This document shows positions 1 through 11,341 of a stretch of DNA of 64,000 bases, piece by piece (the first letter of the stretch is position 1; each line of letters opens with the position of its first letter). The stretch is taken from NCBI RefSeq assembly GCF_000499845.2, contig NC_023758.2, positions 24,835,520 through 24,899,519 of the forward strand. The letters run 5' to 3'. This DNA comes from Phaseolus vulgaris (Eukaryota > Streptophyta > Magnoliopsida > Fabales > Fabaceae). The position numbers were made by a program, and so were the translations under genes. The notes under the pieces are model-generated. The model searched no databases. It had not been told where the DNA came from and saw only the letters and a program-made list of their open reading frames with translations.

Positions 1-1235
1 TTTTCTATATTTGAATTTGGAAGCATCATAATTTTCTAATTTGATCTGTTGTTTAGTTAATTAAGCTGTTTGATATTTAAATTCAAATATATTCATTTAC
101 TTTGCTTGAGGACAAGCAAGATTCTAAGTTGGGGAGAGTGATAAGTGTCTAATTTCAGTAATATTTCATATTAAAATATAGGCACTTATGAGGATTTATT
201 GCTAATTTACATATAAAATAATCCCTAATTTATGAATTTATACATTTTTACATTTTTTATGATCTTTATTTGAATAAGAGTATTTTATTCCCAAATTTGG
301 TGTTAATTGCAGATTTCTAAGGAAGATTGGAGATTTGGATTAAAGATGAATGATTTGAGCTAAAAAGATAAAGATAGAAGGTCCCAGAATGGAAAAGATG
401 CAAAGAAAGATTGAGCCTTTTTTATGTTTTATCATTTAGCCCATTAACGCGACACAATAAACAACCTAACCCTAGAAAACTAGGATAAATAGAGGGCTAG
501 AGGCTCAACCTTAGTGTGCCAGATTGAGAGGAAAACACCATAGAGTGAATTGTAACCCAATTGGGAGAATGGAAGGTGATAGAAGTATGCGTGGCTAATT
601 CTACCCTTTGGGATTGGGAGTAATCTGCTCAAACTCTTATGTATTGAGGTGATATTTTATATATTAATATTCAGTTCTTGATTGATTATTGGTATTGTTG
701 TTTTACTTTTAATTTTCCGTGACAAATTGAGAATCTTAAATCTGACCGGGAGGTATTTTTAGGGTTCGGACCTAAACAACAATACTTAACATATTTGAGT
801 GCTAGGAATAGACTTGAAATGTTAATTGCTATTAAACGTCTGAGCTTCGTTCTAAGTTGTTCTTATAATTATGCGAGGGATCGATAGTTAGGGGACATTC
901 TTAAGGATTTTATATACGAGGAATCGATATAGATGATTTTTATACGGGCATCAATTTCAATCAAAGAACTTAATATTGACATGCTAATCAAAATACATGA
1001 GAGTGAGAGAGATGAAACCTAATCCCTATTTTTCCAATTGAAACAACTAATTCTTTGTCTGTTTTCTTATTGATCATTGCCAACACAACCACTTTCAATA
1101 CACTTTTAATTGTTTTGTTCTATATTTAGCGATTATTGTACTGGATAATTCACTGTTCCTTGTGGGATCGATATCCGTCCTTTGGGACAATTATTACTTC
1201 TGACAAAGCGGTGCACTTGCCGTAAAAAGTCATCA
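1..1235 (+). mobile_element. 3' end of an LTR retrotransposon with its 3' LTR (about 139-1235)
   Basis: The first 138 bases end in a purine-rich stretch (TTGGGGAGAG at 129-138) preceded by the GAGGACAAGCAA tail often seen just before the 3' LTR of plant Ty3/gypsy elements. The LTR would then begin TGATAAGTGTCT at 139 and end GTCATCA near 1235, so it has TG...CA termini and is about 1.1 kb. Only this LTR is in the window; the body lies to the left, so the target-site duplication cannot be checked. No coding region is visible here. The Athila/Tat-type gypsy assignment is inferred from the PPT context only. Confidence 0.6.
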
Positions 1236-1627
1236 TAGGTTTATGACATTCATGTGTGGAAATCCTAACTGATTTGATACATTTATTGTTCAACAGATTT
1301 GATTTGTTAGCATAAACATGTTTTCAATATATTCTTGTATCAGTCAAAACTGCACCCTTTTGTACTACATAGAATCAAATTTGTATTGCATCTGGTTTCT
1401 TGATTATGTTTTCAAACTCGTGAGTTATGAAACACAATCTGTTGCTCTATATAAATCTGGTTTAAAACAATTGTATCTCACATTTTCCTTCTTTGCTACA
1501 AGTTGTCCAGGTTCACATTCTTTACTTTATTACGTTTTATCTTTCATCATACGAGCTTTGCACTAACATTCTTTCTAGTTGGAACTATATCTCTTGCTGA
1601 ATAGGTGCAGATAAAATAGATTAAGCA
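1236..1627. other. unassigned spacer
   Basis: AT-rich sequence between the LTR and the transposon ORF remnant. It holds one 82-codon open frame without recognisable domains, which I do not accept as a gene. I see no other feature. Confidence 0.4.
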
Positions 1628-2190
1628 ATGGCATCTTCTTCACATAGAAAGAAGAAATCAAGAGAGCAACCTAACAACAGCCAAGGTATTCTGGAAAACT
1701 GGTTTGCTGGAGATTCTGAAGCTATGACATAGTTCATACATGAGACAAGCAGGAAGCAAATCAATGTACCCAAGGTACTGGAATTTTCATGGCTGATGAG
1801 TGAAAATAAGACAAAAGCAAAAACTTTTCTCAAGCATCAAAAGCTGAAACACTTCCTGGAAATGACTGGAAATGTCTATCCAGACCTAGTGAAAGTGTTT
1901 TATAACAACCTTGTTCAAGATGGCAAGAATCTTGTGTACTATGTGAAAGGAGTGAAGCTGAAAATCACAAGAGAGGTCTGAAGCAACATTGGTGGAATTA
2001 AGTGTTGATCAAGAGTGATCAAGTGCTTTGAAGAATCCAAATCTTATGTGTTTGATGCAAGGCTGGTGTTGCTGCTGTGTTTAGGGAGGGATCTAGGTAG
2101 AATAGAATGTGATCCACTCCTTTGTTGAATCTAAAACTGATGTGAATGCTAAAGAAAAGAATATAAGATATTCTCCTTTTGTCACTACAT
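1628..2190 (+). pseudogene. remnant of the non-autonomous LTR element: ORF2 N-terminus joined to an LTR-like start
   Basis: From 1628 a frame opens with MASSSHRKKKSRE and continues through residues matching the second ORF of the elements at 6019-11935 and 34166-42714: a WFAGDSEA/WFSGDND block, then KHFLEMTGNVYPDLVKVFY against RKFLEMKGNIYPDLIRVFY. An in-frame TAG near 1728 and loss of everything after the KITREV segment (1980) show it is dead. From about 2004 the DNA resembles the start of that family's LTR (TGTTGA.CAAG, then GCTTTGAAGAATCCAAA), again on the plus strand. The middle of ORF2 up to the LTR is deleted. It lies directly upstream of the SYMRK pseudogene and may have entered one of its introns. 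Confidence 0.65.
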
Positions 2191-2283
2191 CCCTAGCTCT
2201 TACATTCCCCAACTCCTCTTTTATGAAGTTTTAACAACGGCCTACTTTTCCACCATCTAACCAGTATGTGATGCATCTTGCAG

Positions 2284-4830
2284 CTAAACCTACTTTATGC
2301 AATACAGCATGAAAACCTAGTGCCTCTTCTTTGTTACTGTAATGAAAATGATCAACAAATTCTCGTGTATCCTTTCATGCCCAATGGTTCTTGCAAGATA
2401 GACTCTATGGTAAACATTCAAAATCCTTTCAGATTATTTGTTTTGATACCCACTAATTCTAAAATTCAAATTTATAACAGGAGAGAAAAATATTAGACTG
2501 GCCAACTAGACTCTTTATTGCTCTTGGTGCAGCTCGAGGCAAGTAATATGATGTTTTACTTTTACTAAGCTGCAGCAAATATACCTAATCAACACAACAG
2601 ATTGAATCATTTCAGGAAGAAAAATAAACTAAAAAGAGGCATATTGATTCTATTGAATAAAAAACTCCAGGAAATCATAAGCTTTACTGATTGACAACTA
2701 TGGGGGAAATCATATTGGTTTCTATTTCTACCACTTTTTAGCTTAGAAAGATTAAGATGAAGGTATTTGAGGGGGAATTCCAGAAGAGTCCGACAAATAG
2801 CATGCATTTCATGATAGTATTTTCATACCCAATGGCAACACTCTACAAGTATTACCTCAACTCTCTTCAAACAATATATTAATTTTAGTTTTAATAATTT
2901 TATGGTGTTATTTGACTGTTTAGTGTTGACTTTAATCTTTTAAAACATTAAATCCAGCAAATAATGATTTAAATCAGAAGAGTAACAAGCTCATGAATTC
3001 TTAATGTTAACATTTTAAGAAAAAAGGATAATACTAGTCAAACTGTCACTCCATCGTAAAACAAAATGGGTCACTCTGAAGCCTTTTTGGCCTATTTTGG
3101 TATTGATAATTTAAGTTATAATATTATTATATTATTGTATTTTATATCTTTCAAATAAAACAATAAAAAAATTATTTTTTTAAACTATTTCTTTTATTTT
3201 AATTTTAATTATAAAAAGAACCGGCAAAGCCTACCAAGTTAGCGGGTCAGAGCATACTTACTGTCAATCCATACCATCAAACTAGTGGCAGGTTGGTTGG
3301 AGGCCAGCTTTGTCATGCATAGTAGCAAACGAAGCTTTAAAATTTGGGGAAAATTGAGGCTACTATTCCTCAAATAACATAAGCTTCAGCAGATTCCTAG
3401 TCTAGGCTAAAAATAAGTTATTCTAGCCTCTGTTGTTTTAGAATTTTAGATAAAGAAAATATGGTGAGATTTACTGGGAGGGACAGGAACCACATCACTG
3501 ATACTGTTTCTTCATAGTTGCAATGCATTAGAATAGAGAGAGAGAGAGAATATTCACCAACTAATATCTGACCATGCTTTAATTGGTTCATCATGGATCT
3601 AAAGAGAAACATGGCATGATGCATCCTTAGAGTTATCTGTCTTCATTACAATTTTAATCAATATCATGTTGAATGTTAACAAATTTTCTAATTAAGCAGG
3701 TTTGGCATATCTTCATACATTTCCAGGACGTTCAGTAATACATAGGGACGTAAAATCAAGCAATATACTTCTAGATCATATAGCATGTGCGCTAAGGTTG
3801 CAGATTTTGGTTTCTCAAAATATGCTCAAGAAGGAGACAGTAACGTTTCTCTTGAAGTCAGAGGAACTGCAGGGTACCTGGATCCTGAGTAAGTGGACAT
3901 TTTCGATCGTGTCTGAACCACAACTTCTCATACTGCTTTACTCCATCACTTTGAGCAAAAGATTTATTACGCTACCCACATAAAGGATTCTAGAAGAAAA
4001 GCCCTTAAACACAAATAATATTCGAAAAAGAAAGGCTCAAACTCTCCTATCATTTACCGCATTGAGTTCTGTGTCATGGAAGCACTGTCAACTACAGACA
4101 GATTGAAGAAATGTTTCTGATGAAAATTTCCTATATGAAGAGTATATTTATTCATAAACGTATAGAAACTAGTTGTTCCATATATAAGTAACTACATGAT
4201 AATCTGTGAGATTTCAAACGAGATGAAAAAGAATCTGTCACTTCAACTCTATTGCCCATGCATTGCAGATTCTACAAAACCCTACAATTATCTGAGAAGA
4301 GTGATGTCTTCAGCTATGGCGTGGTTTTACTTGAAATTGTGACTGGTAGGGAACCTCTTGACATAAAGAGACCACGGAATGAGTGGAGCTTGGTTGAATG
4401 GGTATGGTCCATGTCCTAAATGTTTTGTTTTATAGGATTGTACTAAATTATATTTTGTTGACGTCACTAAGAAATAACTTTGCATGCATTGCAGGCTAAG
4501 CCATATATAAGAGCATCAAAGATGGAAGAAATTATGGATCCTGGCATCAGGGAGGATACCATGCAGAGGCAATGTGGAGAGTGGTGGAAGAAGTACTGCA
4601 GTGTCTTGAACCATTCTCAGCATATAGACCAAACATGGTGGACATTGTCCGTGAGTTAGAGGATGCTCTCATCATAGAAAACAATGCATCAGAATACAAG
4701 TCCATTGACAGCCTTGGAGGATCCAACCACTACTCTATTGTCATAGAGAAAAGGGTGCTGCCCTCAACTTCATCAACAGCAGAATCAACCACCACCACAC
4801 AAGCCTTGTCCCATCCACAGTCGAGATAGC
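2284..4830 (+). pseudogene. SYMRK: SYMRK/NORK-like receptor kinase, 5'-truncated pseudogene
   Basis: Five exons of the cytoplasmic kinase domain and C-terminal tail can be read: 2284-2409 ([18 protein letters not shown]), 2481-2538 ([15 protein letters not shown]), 3700-3888 (HRDVKSSN catalytic loop, DFG, then GTAGYLDPE), 4269-4401 ([19 protein letters not shown]) and 4495-4830 ([23 protein letters not shown], stop TAG at 4828). Protein order and tail match the legume symbiosis receptor-like kinase SYMRK (NORK/DMI2). That family acts at the plasma membrane upstream of nuclear calcium spiking for rhizobial and mycorrhizal signalling. The copy is broken. There is a 1-nt loss in the NGSLQD-equivalent segment near 2392, a 2-nt gain near 3780 after LDH, and a 1-nt loss near 4550 before [10 protein letters not shown]. 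The ectodomain, transmembrane segment and glycine-rich loop are absent upstream. The exon at 2481-2538 is followed by GCAAGT rather than GTAAGT. A functional SYMRK should lie elsewhere in the genome. Confidence 0.9.
2539..3699 (+). other. long intron of the SYMRK pseudogene
   Basis: A 1.16-kb AT-rich stretch between the LDWPTR exon and the HRD-loop exon. It starts GCAAGT and ends TTAAGCAG. It contains a short (AG)n run at about 3535-3549 and no accepted coding sequence. Confidence 0.5.
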
Positions 4831-5224
4831 AAATGGTTGAAAATGGAATTCTTTTGATTCGTTTTTCATAACTGCTTTAGTCATAATACATTTCATATGG
4901 TAAAGGTGAAAATACTAGTTTTTGTGATGGTAATTTCATCCACTTTATGCACCTTCAAACTAATTTCTCTTGCTCAGCCTCAATTTTATGAGTAAAAGGA
5001 ATAAAGTGAGTCAAATGAAAAAGGTCATATCTTTGCCAAGTCTGAACTTGACTGATAAAAAATTGCGTAAACTAAATTGATTGTGATTTAATCTTAATGC
5101 AGTATAACTGTGCACTGAACAAAGCTATTGACACATTGGTGTACTTGGACAGGTAACATAAAGCAGGACGAACACCTAAATATGTAAGGAATATACTAAA
5201 TCCAACCAGGAAATTATTAAGGGG
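4831..5224. other. intergenic, nothing recognised
   Basis: AT-rich DNA after the SYMRK stop, presumably the old 3' UTR and flank. I see no gene or repeat boundary in it before the Tat-type LTR. Confidence 0.4.
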
Positions 5225-6018
5225 TGTTCCTGCCAGTTGACTCGATTGCTCTCGTGCCTCTAACGACAATCACGCCCGATTCTCTCGGTCTTGGTTCGTG
5301 CTTTCCTTCGATCAAAACACTCTGTACCTGCAAAGACAAAGGGGCGCTCTAGAGGCCATTTGCACTCCGACGCTCAAGTCAATCTTATGGCTAAGAAACA
5401 GAAATGTGTGTAATAGTTCTAGTCTCAAGAACTGCATACCTTGTGAGGTTTATTATTACCCTTTATATAGTATAGGGTTTCCGCTGTTCCGTTACCCGCA
5501 TTTAGGGTTTCTGAGGGAATGCCCTTGCGCCAATCTAGTGTGTAAGGCTTACTGGAGTGCAACCTCCACCGGAATGGCCTCCTAGGTACCAACTTGTGCA
5601 CCTAATCTCTGAGGCCATTCGTCTTGGGGGTGCCCTAGCTGTTCACGTGCCATGCATGCAGCCTACCCCTGAAAAATGTAACCCTAACGGGCCCTAGCGC
5701 CTCCAGTGGTTCTTTACTTGTGTTGCGCCTGAATGTGTTATCCACACCACACGCATGGGCTCTTCGTGACTTAGGACTTCCCTTTAACTTTGGATAGTAT
5801 TATTGATAACTTATGTGTTTTCTCGGACCCACCTTTCGTGGTCCAATTCTTCTGTTTGAATCACCGATGTCCGATGTCACATTGGCCTCACTCTGTTGCC
5901 AAGGACACATCGACACATCCCGTTAATCGACGTCTGACCACTCATCGGCACCTTGGCGCGTGCCGCTTGTGAGACACTGGCCCATGCCGCTTGTGAGACC
6001 CAGCTTACGTGGCCCACC
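5225..6018 (-). repeat. Tat-type gypsy LTR, truncated by a later insertion
   Basis: It starts TGTTCCTGCC and has the same order of blocks as the LTR at 19871-20904: the TGTTCCT.CC.GTTGAC start, a GGGCGC block, TTTGCACTC.GACG.TCAAGTCA, then a GC-rich tail. The same gene-side block occurs in the LTR at 27188-27622. By comparison with that element, the LTR reads on the minus strand. It is cut at 6018, where the copia-like element begins. The remainder is not found at 11936, so the right half was lost. Open frames inside it are not genes. Confidence 0.6.
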
Positions 6019-7175
6019 TGTTAGAATGTATGGCTTTAAACTAGAGGGAGGGTGAATGGTTTAAAGAGGGTTTTCGCAAACTTTTAAGTCAATAATGAAA
6101 TTACTTCGAGAAACAATTGATAAGGAAATCAGTTTTCCAAAACACAAAGCAAAAACCACAGCACCAGAAAAACAATCGGTTGTTTCGCAGAAACAATCGA
6201 TTGTTTATACCAGTTCACAAATATCAAAACTGAATTTAAAGAGATTAAGGATAGAGAGAATGCACACAGAGGTTTATACTGGTTCACTCTAAACCTAGAG
6301 CTACATCCAGTCTTCCCAGAAACCACTAGGGAATTCACTAAGCAATCAACCCTAGATTACTCACAGCACAACCAAAGAAGTAACCTTGATCCACTCAAGA
6401 CACACACTTCCTTTGGTCAAGCACAACAACACTAAGAATGCTGATCTTGATCCCCTCAAGAACACATAGCACTTCTCAGCAATACACAGAAAGATTCTTT
6501 CAAAAGATACAAAGGATTACACTTGTTACAGAACTAATATGAAATTAATACAAGATGAAAATTCTATCTCACACTCTTTGATCAATCCAATCTCTAAGCA
6601 AATCTCAACTTTTCAAAATCTCAAAAACAGTTCTTAAAACTCAAATCAGTTTTCTTGTATTTAAAACAAAGTTGTTTGTTGCATAATCTTAACAAACTAT
6701 TAATTGCATTTAAAGATTGGTCAAAGCATTAAAAACTGGAGCGTAAACAGTTAGAAAATCATTTAATGCTCAGTCAAAGCACAAAACAGTTTTCTGTTAT
6801 GGTACCAAAACAAACAATCGGTTGTTTCCACGAATCAATCGGTTTTTTTGGTTTTAACAGCAAGTCAACCATTTTTTTTTATCAGCAAAAGTCAACCATT
6901 GAAAACAGTTTTCAACCTTTATAAAAACACCTAAGTATAAAACAATCAGTTCTTTTGACAAAACAACAGGTTATTTTTCACTTAGTTTGAAAAACACTTT
7001 TCTTTTAAAAGGATTGAGAATGCTTATGCTTTGGATTCAATCAAGAGTGGATTATACATAAAGTCTACCCCAGATCCTATCTAAAAGACAACTCAGCAAC
7101 AACAAGCACATCCAGCCTTTCATCAACCTTCAAAGGGTTTGGATTCTTCAAAGCTTGAACACACTTGGTTCAACA
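6019..7175 (-). repeat. 3' LTR of copia-like copy 1 (1157 bp)
   Basis: Plus-strand termini are TGTTAGAATG and TTGGTTCAACA. It is followed by ATCTCCCCCTATTTG, the complement of the polypurine tract. It contains pairs of the AAACAATCGGTTGTTT motif at about 6171-6206 and 6815-6850 and a degenerate pair at about 6943-6978. It shares the same start with the LTR at 11342, but carries two motif units where that one carries three. Confidence 0.85.
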
Positions 7176-7568
7176 ATCTCCCCCTATTTGATGAAGACAA
7201 ATCCCTGATTGCTTGTGTTGGATTTGATTGAATCTGAAGCAGTTCCTGCAAGATACAGTTTAAGCAAAGCACTTCTAATATAGGGTTAGAACAAAAACAA
7301 TATATCAGAGCAAAATATCAGAGCACAGAAACACCTATAAGGCTTTCTTTAAACAACCATAAATTGTTTTGCAAAATTTAAAACCGAGAACAACACACAA
7401 CATAAATCTCCCCCTATTTGTCTTCACAAATAGACAAAAAGAAGAGATATAAAGAAAATTGTTCTTAATAAAACATAATTAAAGAGCAGAAGCTGAAAAA
7501 TAGAAAAACTGATACAAGCCATAAAAACAATCGGTTGTTCCGTGATATCAACCAGTTGTTTTTCTTCT
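7176..7568 (-). other. region between ORF2 and 3' LTR, with two polypurine tracts
   Basis: Noncoding. The outer purine tract (complement of ATCTCCCCCTATTTG) abuts the LTR at 7176. A second, nearly identical tract lies at about 7406-7420. It is preceded, on the minus strand, by an inverted repeat CTATTTGTGAAGACAAATAG. Copy 2 has the same arrangement. Confidence 0.6.
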
Positions 7569-8736
7569 TTAATCATCTTTGGCATATTGTAGATCAAAAA
7601 TCTGATTCTGGACTGTTTCAATCTGTTCATCCAAAGACATGAAGCGTGAATCCATGTTGTTGAACCTGTTATCAATGCTCTGGAAGTTGCTTACACACAG
7701 ATCATGGAGATTTCTTTGATTCTCCGCAAATCCATCAAGCCTATTGACCATGTATCTCTCAAAAGAAGACATGGTTGGCATTCCTTCTTCCTGATTTCCA
7801 GCACTAGGTCCAGCATCTTGATTTGTTTCAGGATGATCTTCATGTTGAAAATCCATATCAGCAGCATGTTCCTCTTCATCAAGATCATCAACAGCACTTG
7901 ATGAGGCACCATGGTCACCATCTTTGCTTACCCATTTGCCACCTATTTTGGTGAATCCCATTTTACTAAGAGATCCATTGTTCATCTCTTGAGTTGACTT
8001 GACCAACTCATATGTCTCATCTTCCAGGTTCACTTCAAAATACAGCAAAAGTTTAGAAATCAAAACAGCATATGGATAGTGATAGTCACTTAACCTCATT
8101 GCCTTTTGCATGTGTTCCTTGATGATGTGGATCCAATTGATTCTGATCTTTTTCATTATGTAGTAGATATATACAAGGTCCTCCTCTATAAGAACAGAAT
8201 AATTGCTCCCTCTTGGAGTCAGAATTCAAGTTACAATAAGGGCCAACAACCTTTCATCAAGCCTCAAGCCTCCAACCGAACAAGTCCTTACTTGAGCATT
8301 TTGATTTTTCAAACAGCTCTTGTAGTATTGGACTTTGTTGAAATCCTCCACTACACAAAGGTTTCCTTTGTTGATTCTGAGGCCACACATCATAGGTGAT
8401 CTCCATATCTACACCCTTCACATGAGAGACAAGGTTGTTTCCCTCAAATTTTAGATTTGTGTAGAATACTCTAATCAAATCTAGGTAGATGTTCCCCTTC
8501 ATCTCCAAGAACTTTCTGAGATATTGATCTTTGAGCAGCCTCCTTACGTTATCCAGCTTTTGGCTTTTCAGCCAATCAAAGGAAACAACTTTGGGGTTGT
8601 TTATCACCTTTGTGCTAGTCTAAAACCTATACCTTTCAATTAGATCATTATCTCCATAAAACCATCCTTCTAGTCTTCCTCCAGACCTTATTGCTCTGGT
8701 TTTAACTCTCTTTGAGGTGGGAGGAGTTGATTCCAT
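7569..8736 (-). pseudogene. ORF2 of copia-like copy 1 (putative plant transposon protein family), broken
   Basis: It begins MDSTPPTSK at 8736 on the minus strand and ends ...DLQYAKDD, stop at 7569. Between them are WFYGDNDLIERY, KFLEMKGNIYLDLIRVFY and WIHIIKEHMQKAMRLSDYHYPY. This pattern resembles the 'putative plant transposon protein' family common in legume genomes, whose function is unknown. The C-terminal 60 residues (VNRLDGFAENQ..., SIDNRFNNMDSRFMSLDEQ) look like a coiled coil. Breaks include a TAG near 8625 after DLIERYRF, and a deletion/frameshift between 8156 and 8405 relative to copy 2. The last 195 codons are open. A pair of the 21-bp-phased motif lies directly after the stop (7528-7563). 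Confidence 0.75.
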
Positions 8737-9537
8737 GATGGCAGAAAAGGAGCAGAGAAAAACTCACACAAGAATTGTAAGAGATGTTGCAAGAGATGGC
8801 TCAATTGGTTATTCTTGTGAAAGAAATCAGCTATAACAGATTTTAAAGCAAAAACAGAATCACATAGCATTCAATGACGTGTGGGTACCAGATTTTCAGA
8901 GAGAAAAGACTTGACCAAGCCCTGCACAGAAAACGTCAGAAAAAGCAGAAAATCACATGGTCATCACATGTGATCTTTGACTAATCATAAAAGCTCTTAA
9001 ATTTTCAAGATTGTGGAATATATTCCTTTATGACTGTTGTAACTTCTTTCTAAGCGTGATCAGCTTTCAACACAAGTTCATTGACCAAGGATTCTTTCTT
9101 TAATTTGATCTGCAACAAACAGAAATTCAAAAAAAAAATTAAATTGATTTCTTCACAGTGTTGTCAGACACAAAACAATCGGTTGTTTCGAGGAAACAAT
9201 CGGTTGTTTTTCTGCAGCAATAAAACTGATTTTGAATTTTTAATCATGAGCAGAAAGATTTCAAAACAGATGATATTGAACATTTTAAAAGAGATATTTA
9301 AGCATGAATATAAACTTAAACATGAATTAAGGATGAAGATAAGGAAGGTTTTATCCTTTATGATGTTCTTTCAATGAGTCATATGCTTTGTGATCAAGAA
9401 GCCTCTTTTGATCATTGAGAGCCTTTGGACAGATACAGAACATTGATTCAACTTCAATGTTAGTCTTTTTCTTCCAAGAACTTGATCAGATGACTCAGTC
9501 CCTCACATTTGTCTAGATTTCTTGCACAAACATGAGT
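8737..9537 (-). other. spacer between gag and ORF2 of copy 1
   Basis: Noncoding stretch where pol sits in an autonomous copia element. It holds a motif pair at about 9173-9210 and has a colinear counterpart in copy 2 at 38052-38846. I find no reverse transcriptase or integrase residues in any frame. Confidence 0.6.
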
Positions 9538-11276
9538 TCAAGCAACAAGATTTGGCCCCTTCACAAATGTGGGTCCAATTGATTTCTTTTTCTCATTTGA
9601 AACCTTACATCCTTTAGGAATCCATTTCATGAAGCCTCTTGGAACAAAAAACTTTCTTATTTTGCAGAATTTAACCGAATGGCCCTTTTTCATGCAGTAA
9701 AAGCATGTAACAACTAGTTGTTTCGACTTAACAATCGGTTGTTTTTCTGGCTTTCTTGAAAAACTTTTTGAAAACTTATCTTGTTTGTTTTGTGGATTAA
9801 AGCCTAAACCAGCCCTTCCAAAAACACAGTTTTGAGATGCCAAGACATTCTCAAAGTTAGATTTTCCTTTCGAAAGCTTATCCACGGTACTTACAAGATA
9901 ATGCACTTTCTTTTCAAGGTTTTCACAATTTTCACAAATGAGAGTGTCACACTTGCAAGAAGAGTTTTTGAAATGTGTTTCAATATTTTTAAAATCCTTT
10001 TTAGATTTTTCTTGCTCTTCTTCAAGTGCCTTCACTCTCTTTTCCAGCCAACTGTTAAGTTCTTTCAATCGGTTGTTTGAAAGAACCAATCGATTAGCTT
10101 CATCGTGAGTTTCTTGAAAAGCTTTAAGAAATTCACTATAATTTTGTTCATTTAAAGAAGCACAAGAACTTACTTCACTTGAGCTGCAAGATTCATCATC
10201 TCCTTCAGCAATCAAACATATGTTTGCTCTTTCATCTTCACTTGATGATGAACTTGATGAGGATACCTCATTTTCATCCCAAGCTATGTAGGCTCTTTTT
10301 GTCTTGCCCTTCTTTTCCTTGTAGCTAGGCTTTTTCTCCTTGCTTTTGTTTGGGCAATCTGCCTTTATGTGCCCTTGCTCACCACAACCAAAACAAGTAT
10401 AGTTATTGGAATTAAAATCATTGGATTTCTTGTTTCCATACCTATCTTAGTTGTTGTCTTTGTTGCGGTTCCTCTTTAAGAATTTGCTAAACTTTCTGGA
10501 TAGCAAGCTAAGGTTCTCTTCATCACTATCATCGTTGGATTCTTGTTTTCCTTTGTGCTTGACAGCTTTTAAGGCAATACTCCTTATGTGTTTGTCTTCG
10601 CTTTCTTGAACATTGAGTCGATTCATCTCTAACTCATGTTCCCTAAGCTTTCCAAACAAAGAAGCCATACTCAAAGATATTAGATCTTTAGATTCATATA
10701 TTGCAGTTACCTTAGGTTGCCATGCTTTATCAAGACATTTCAAAATCTTGATGTTTAGCTCTTCTTTTTCAAAGGTCTTGTCAAGGCTCATGAGATGATT
10801 GATGATGTGCGTGAATCTTTTGAATCCTTTTGCACTTCAGCAATTGTTTCACCCTTGAGCATTCTGAAAATCTCATACTCTTGGATTAGAGTATCCTTCC
10901 TAGCTCTCTTCACCTCATTTGTACCTTCATGAGTTACCTCCAAGGTGTCCCACATTTCCTTTGTTGATTTGCATTGAGAGACCCTGAAAAACTCATCTAA
11001 ATTCAAAGCAGAGGTTATTATGTTTTTAGCAATGCAATCAAATTTGGCCTTCTTGCTTTCAGAATTAGTCCATTGAGACTAAGGCTTTTCAATGGAAGAT
11101 CCATCTTTTTCAAATTTTGGGACAAAAGGACCATTTTCAATTGCATCCCAAATACCTTTGTTAAGTGATTCCACAAAGATTTTCATTCTTACTTTCCAAA
11201 ATTGGTAGTTCAAACCACAAAACAGAGGTGGTATGTTGAGTGAAGCACCTTCCCCAAAAGGTAGTCTATCAGCCAT
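9538..11276 (-). pseudogene. gag of copia-like copy 1, broken
   Basis: Minus strand, starting MADRLPFGEGASLN at 11276 and ending ...PTFVKGPNLVA at 9538. In order it shows a UBN2/copia-type gag core (FWKVRMKIFVESL, EMWDTLEVTHEGT, FEKEELNIKILKCL), a first CCHC knuckle of CFGCGEQGH type near 10340-10395, a serine-rich acidic linker, a coiled coil (NSWLEKRVKALEEEQEKS), and a second zinc motif CFYCMKKGHSVKFC. The frame ends where the protease would begin in an autonomous copia polyprotein. Breaks include a TAG at about 11076 where copy 2 has tryptophan (KP*SQW) and a short insertion near 10820 that shifts the frame. Gag would form the virus-like particle that packages element RNA. Confidence 0.85.
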
Positions 11277-11341
11277 TAAAAAACATTTTTAGGATCACAC
11301 TTGAATAAATTTCAAGAACCAAGCTCATGATATATACCAGT

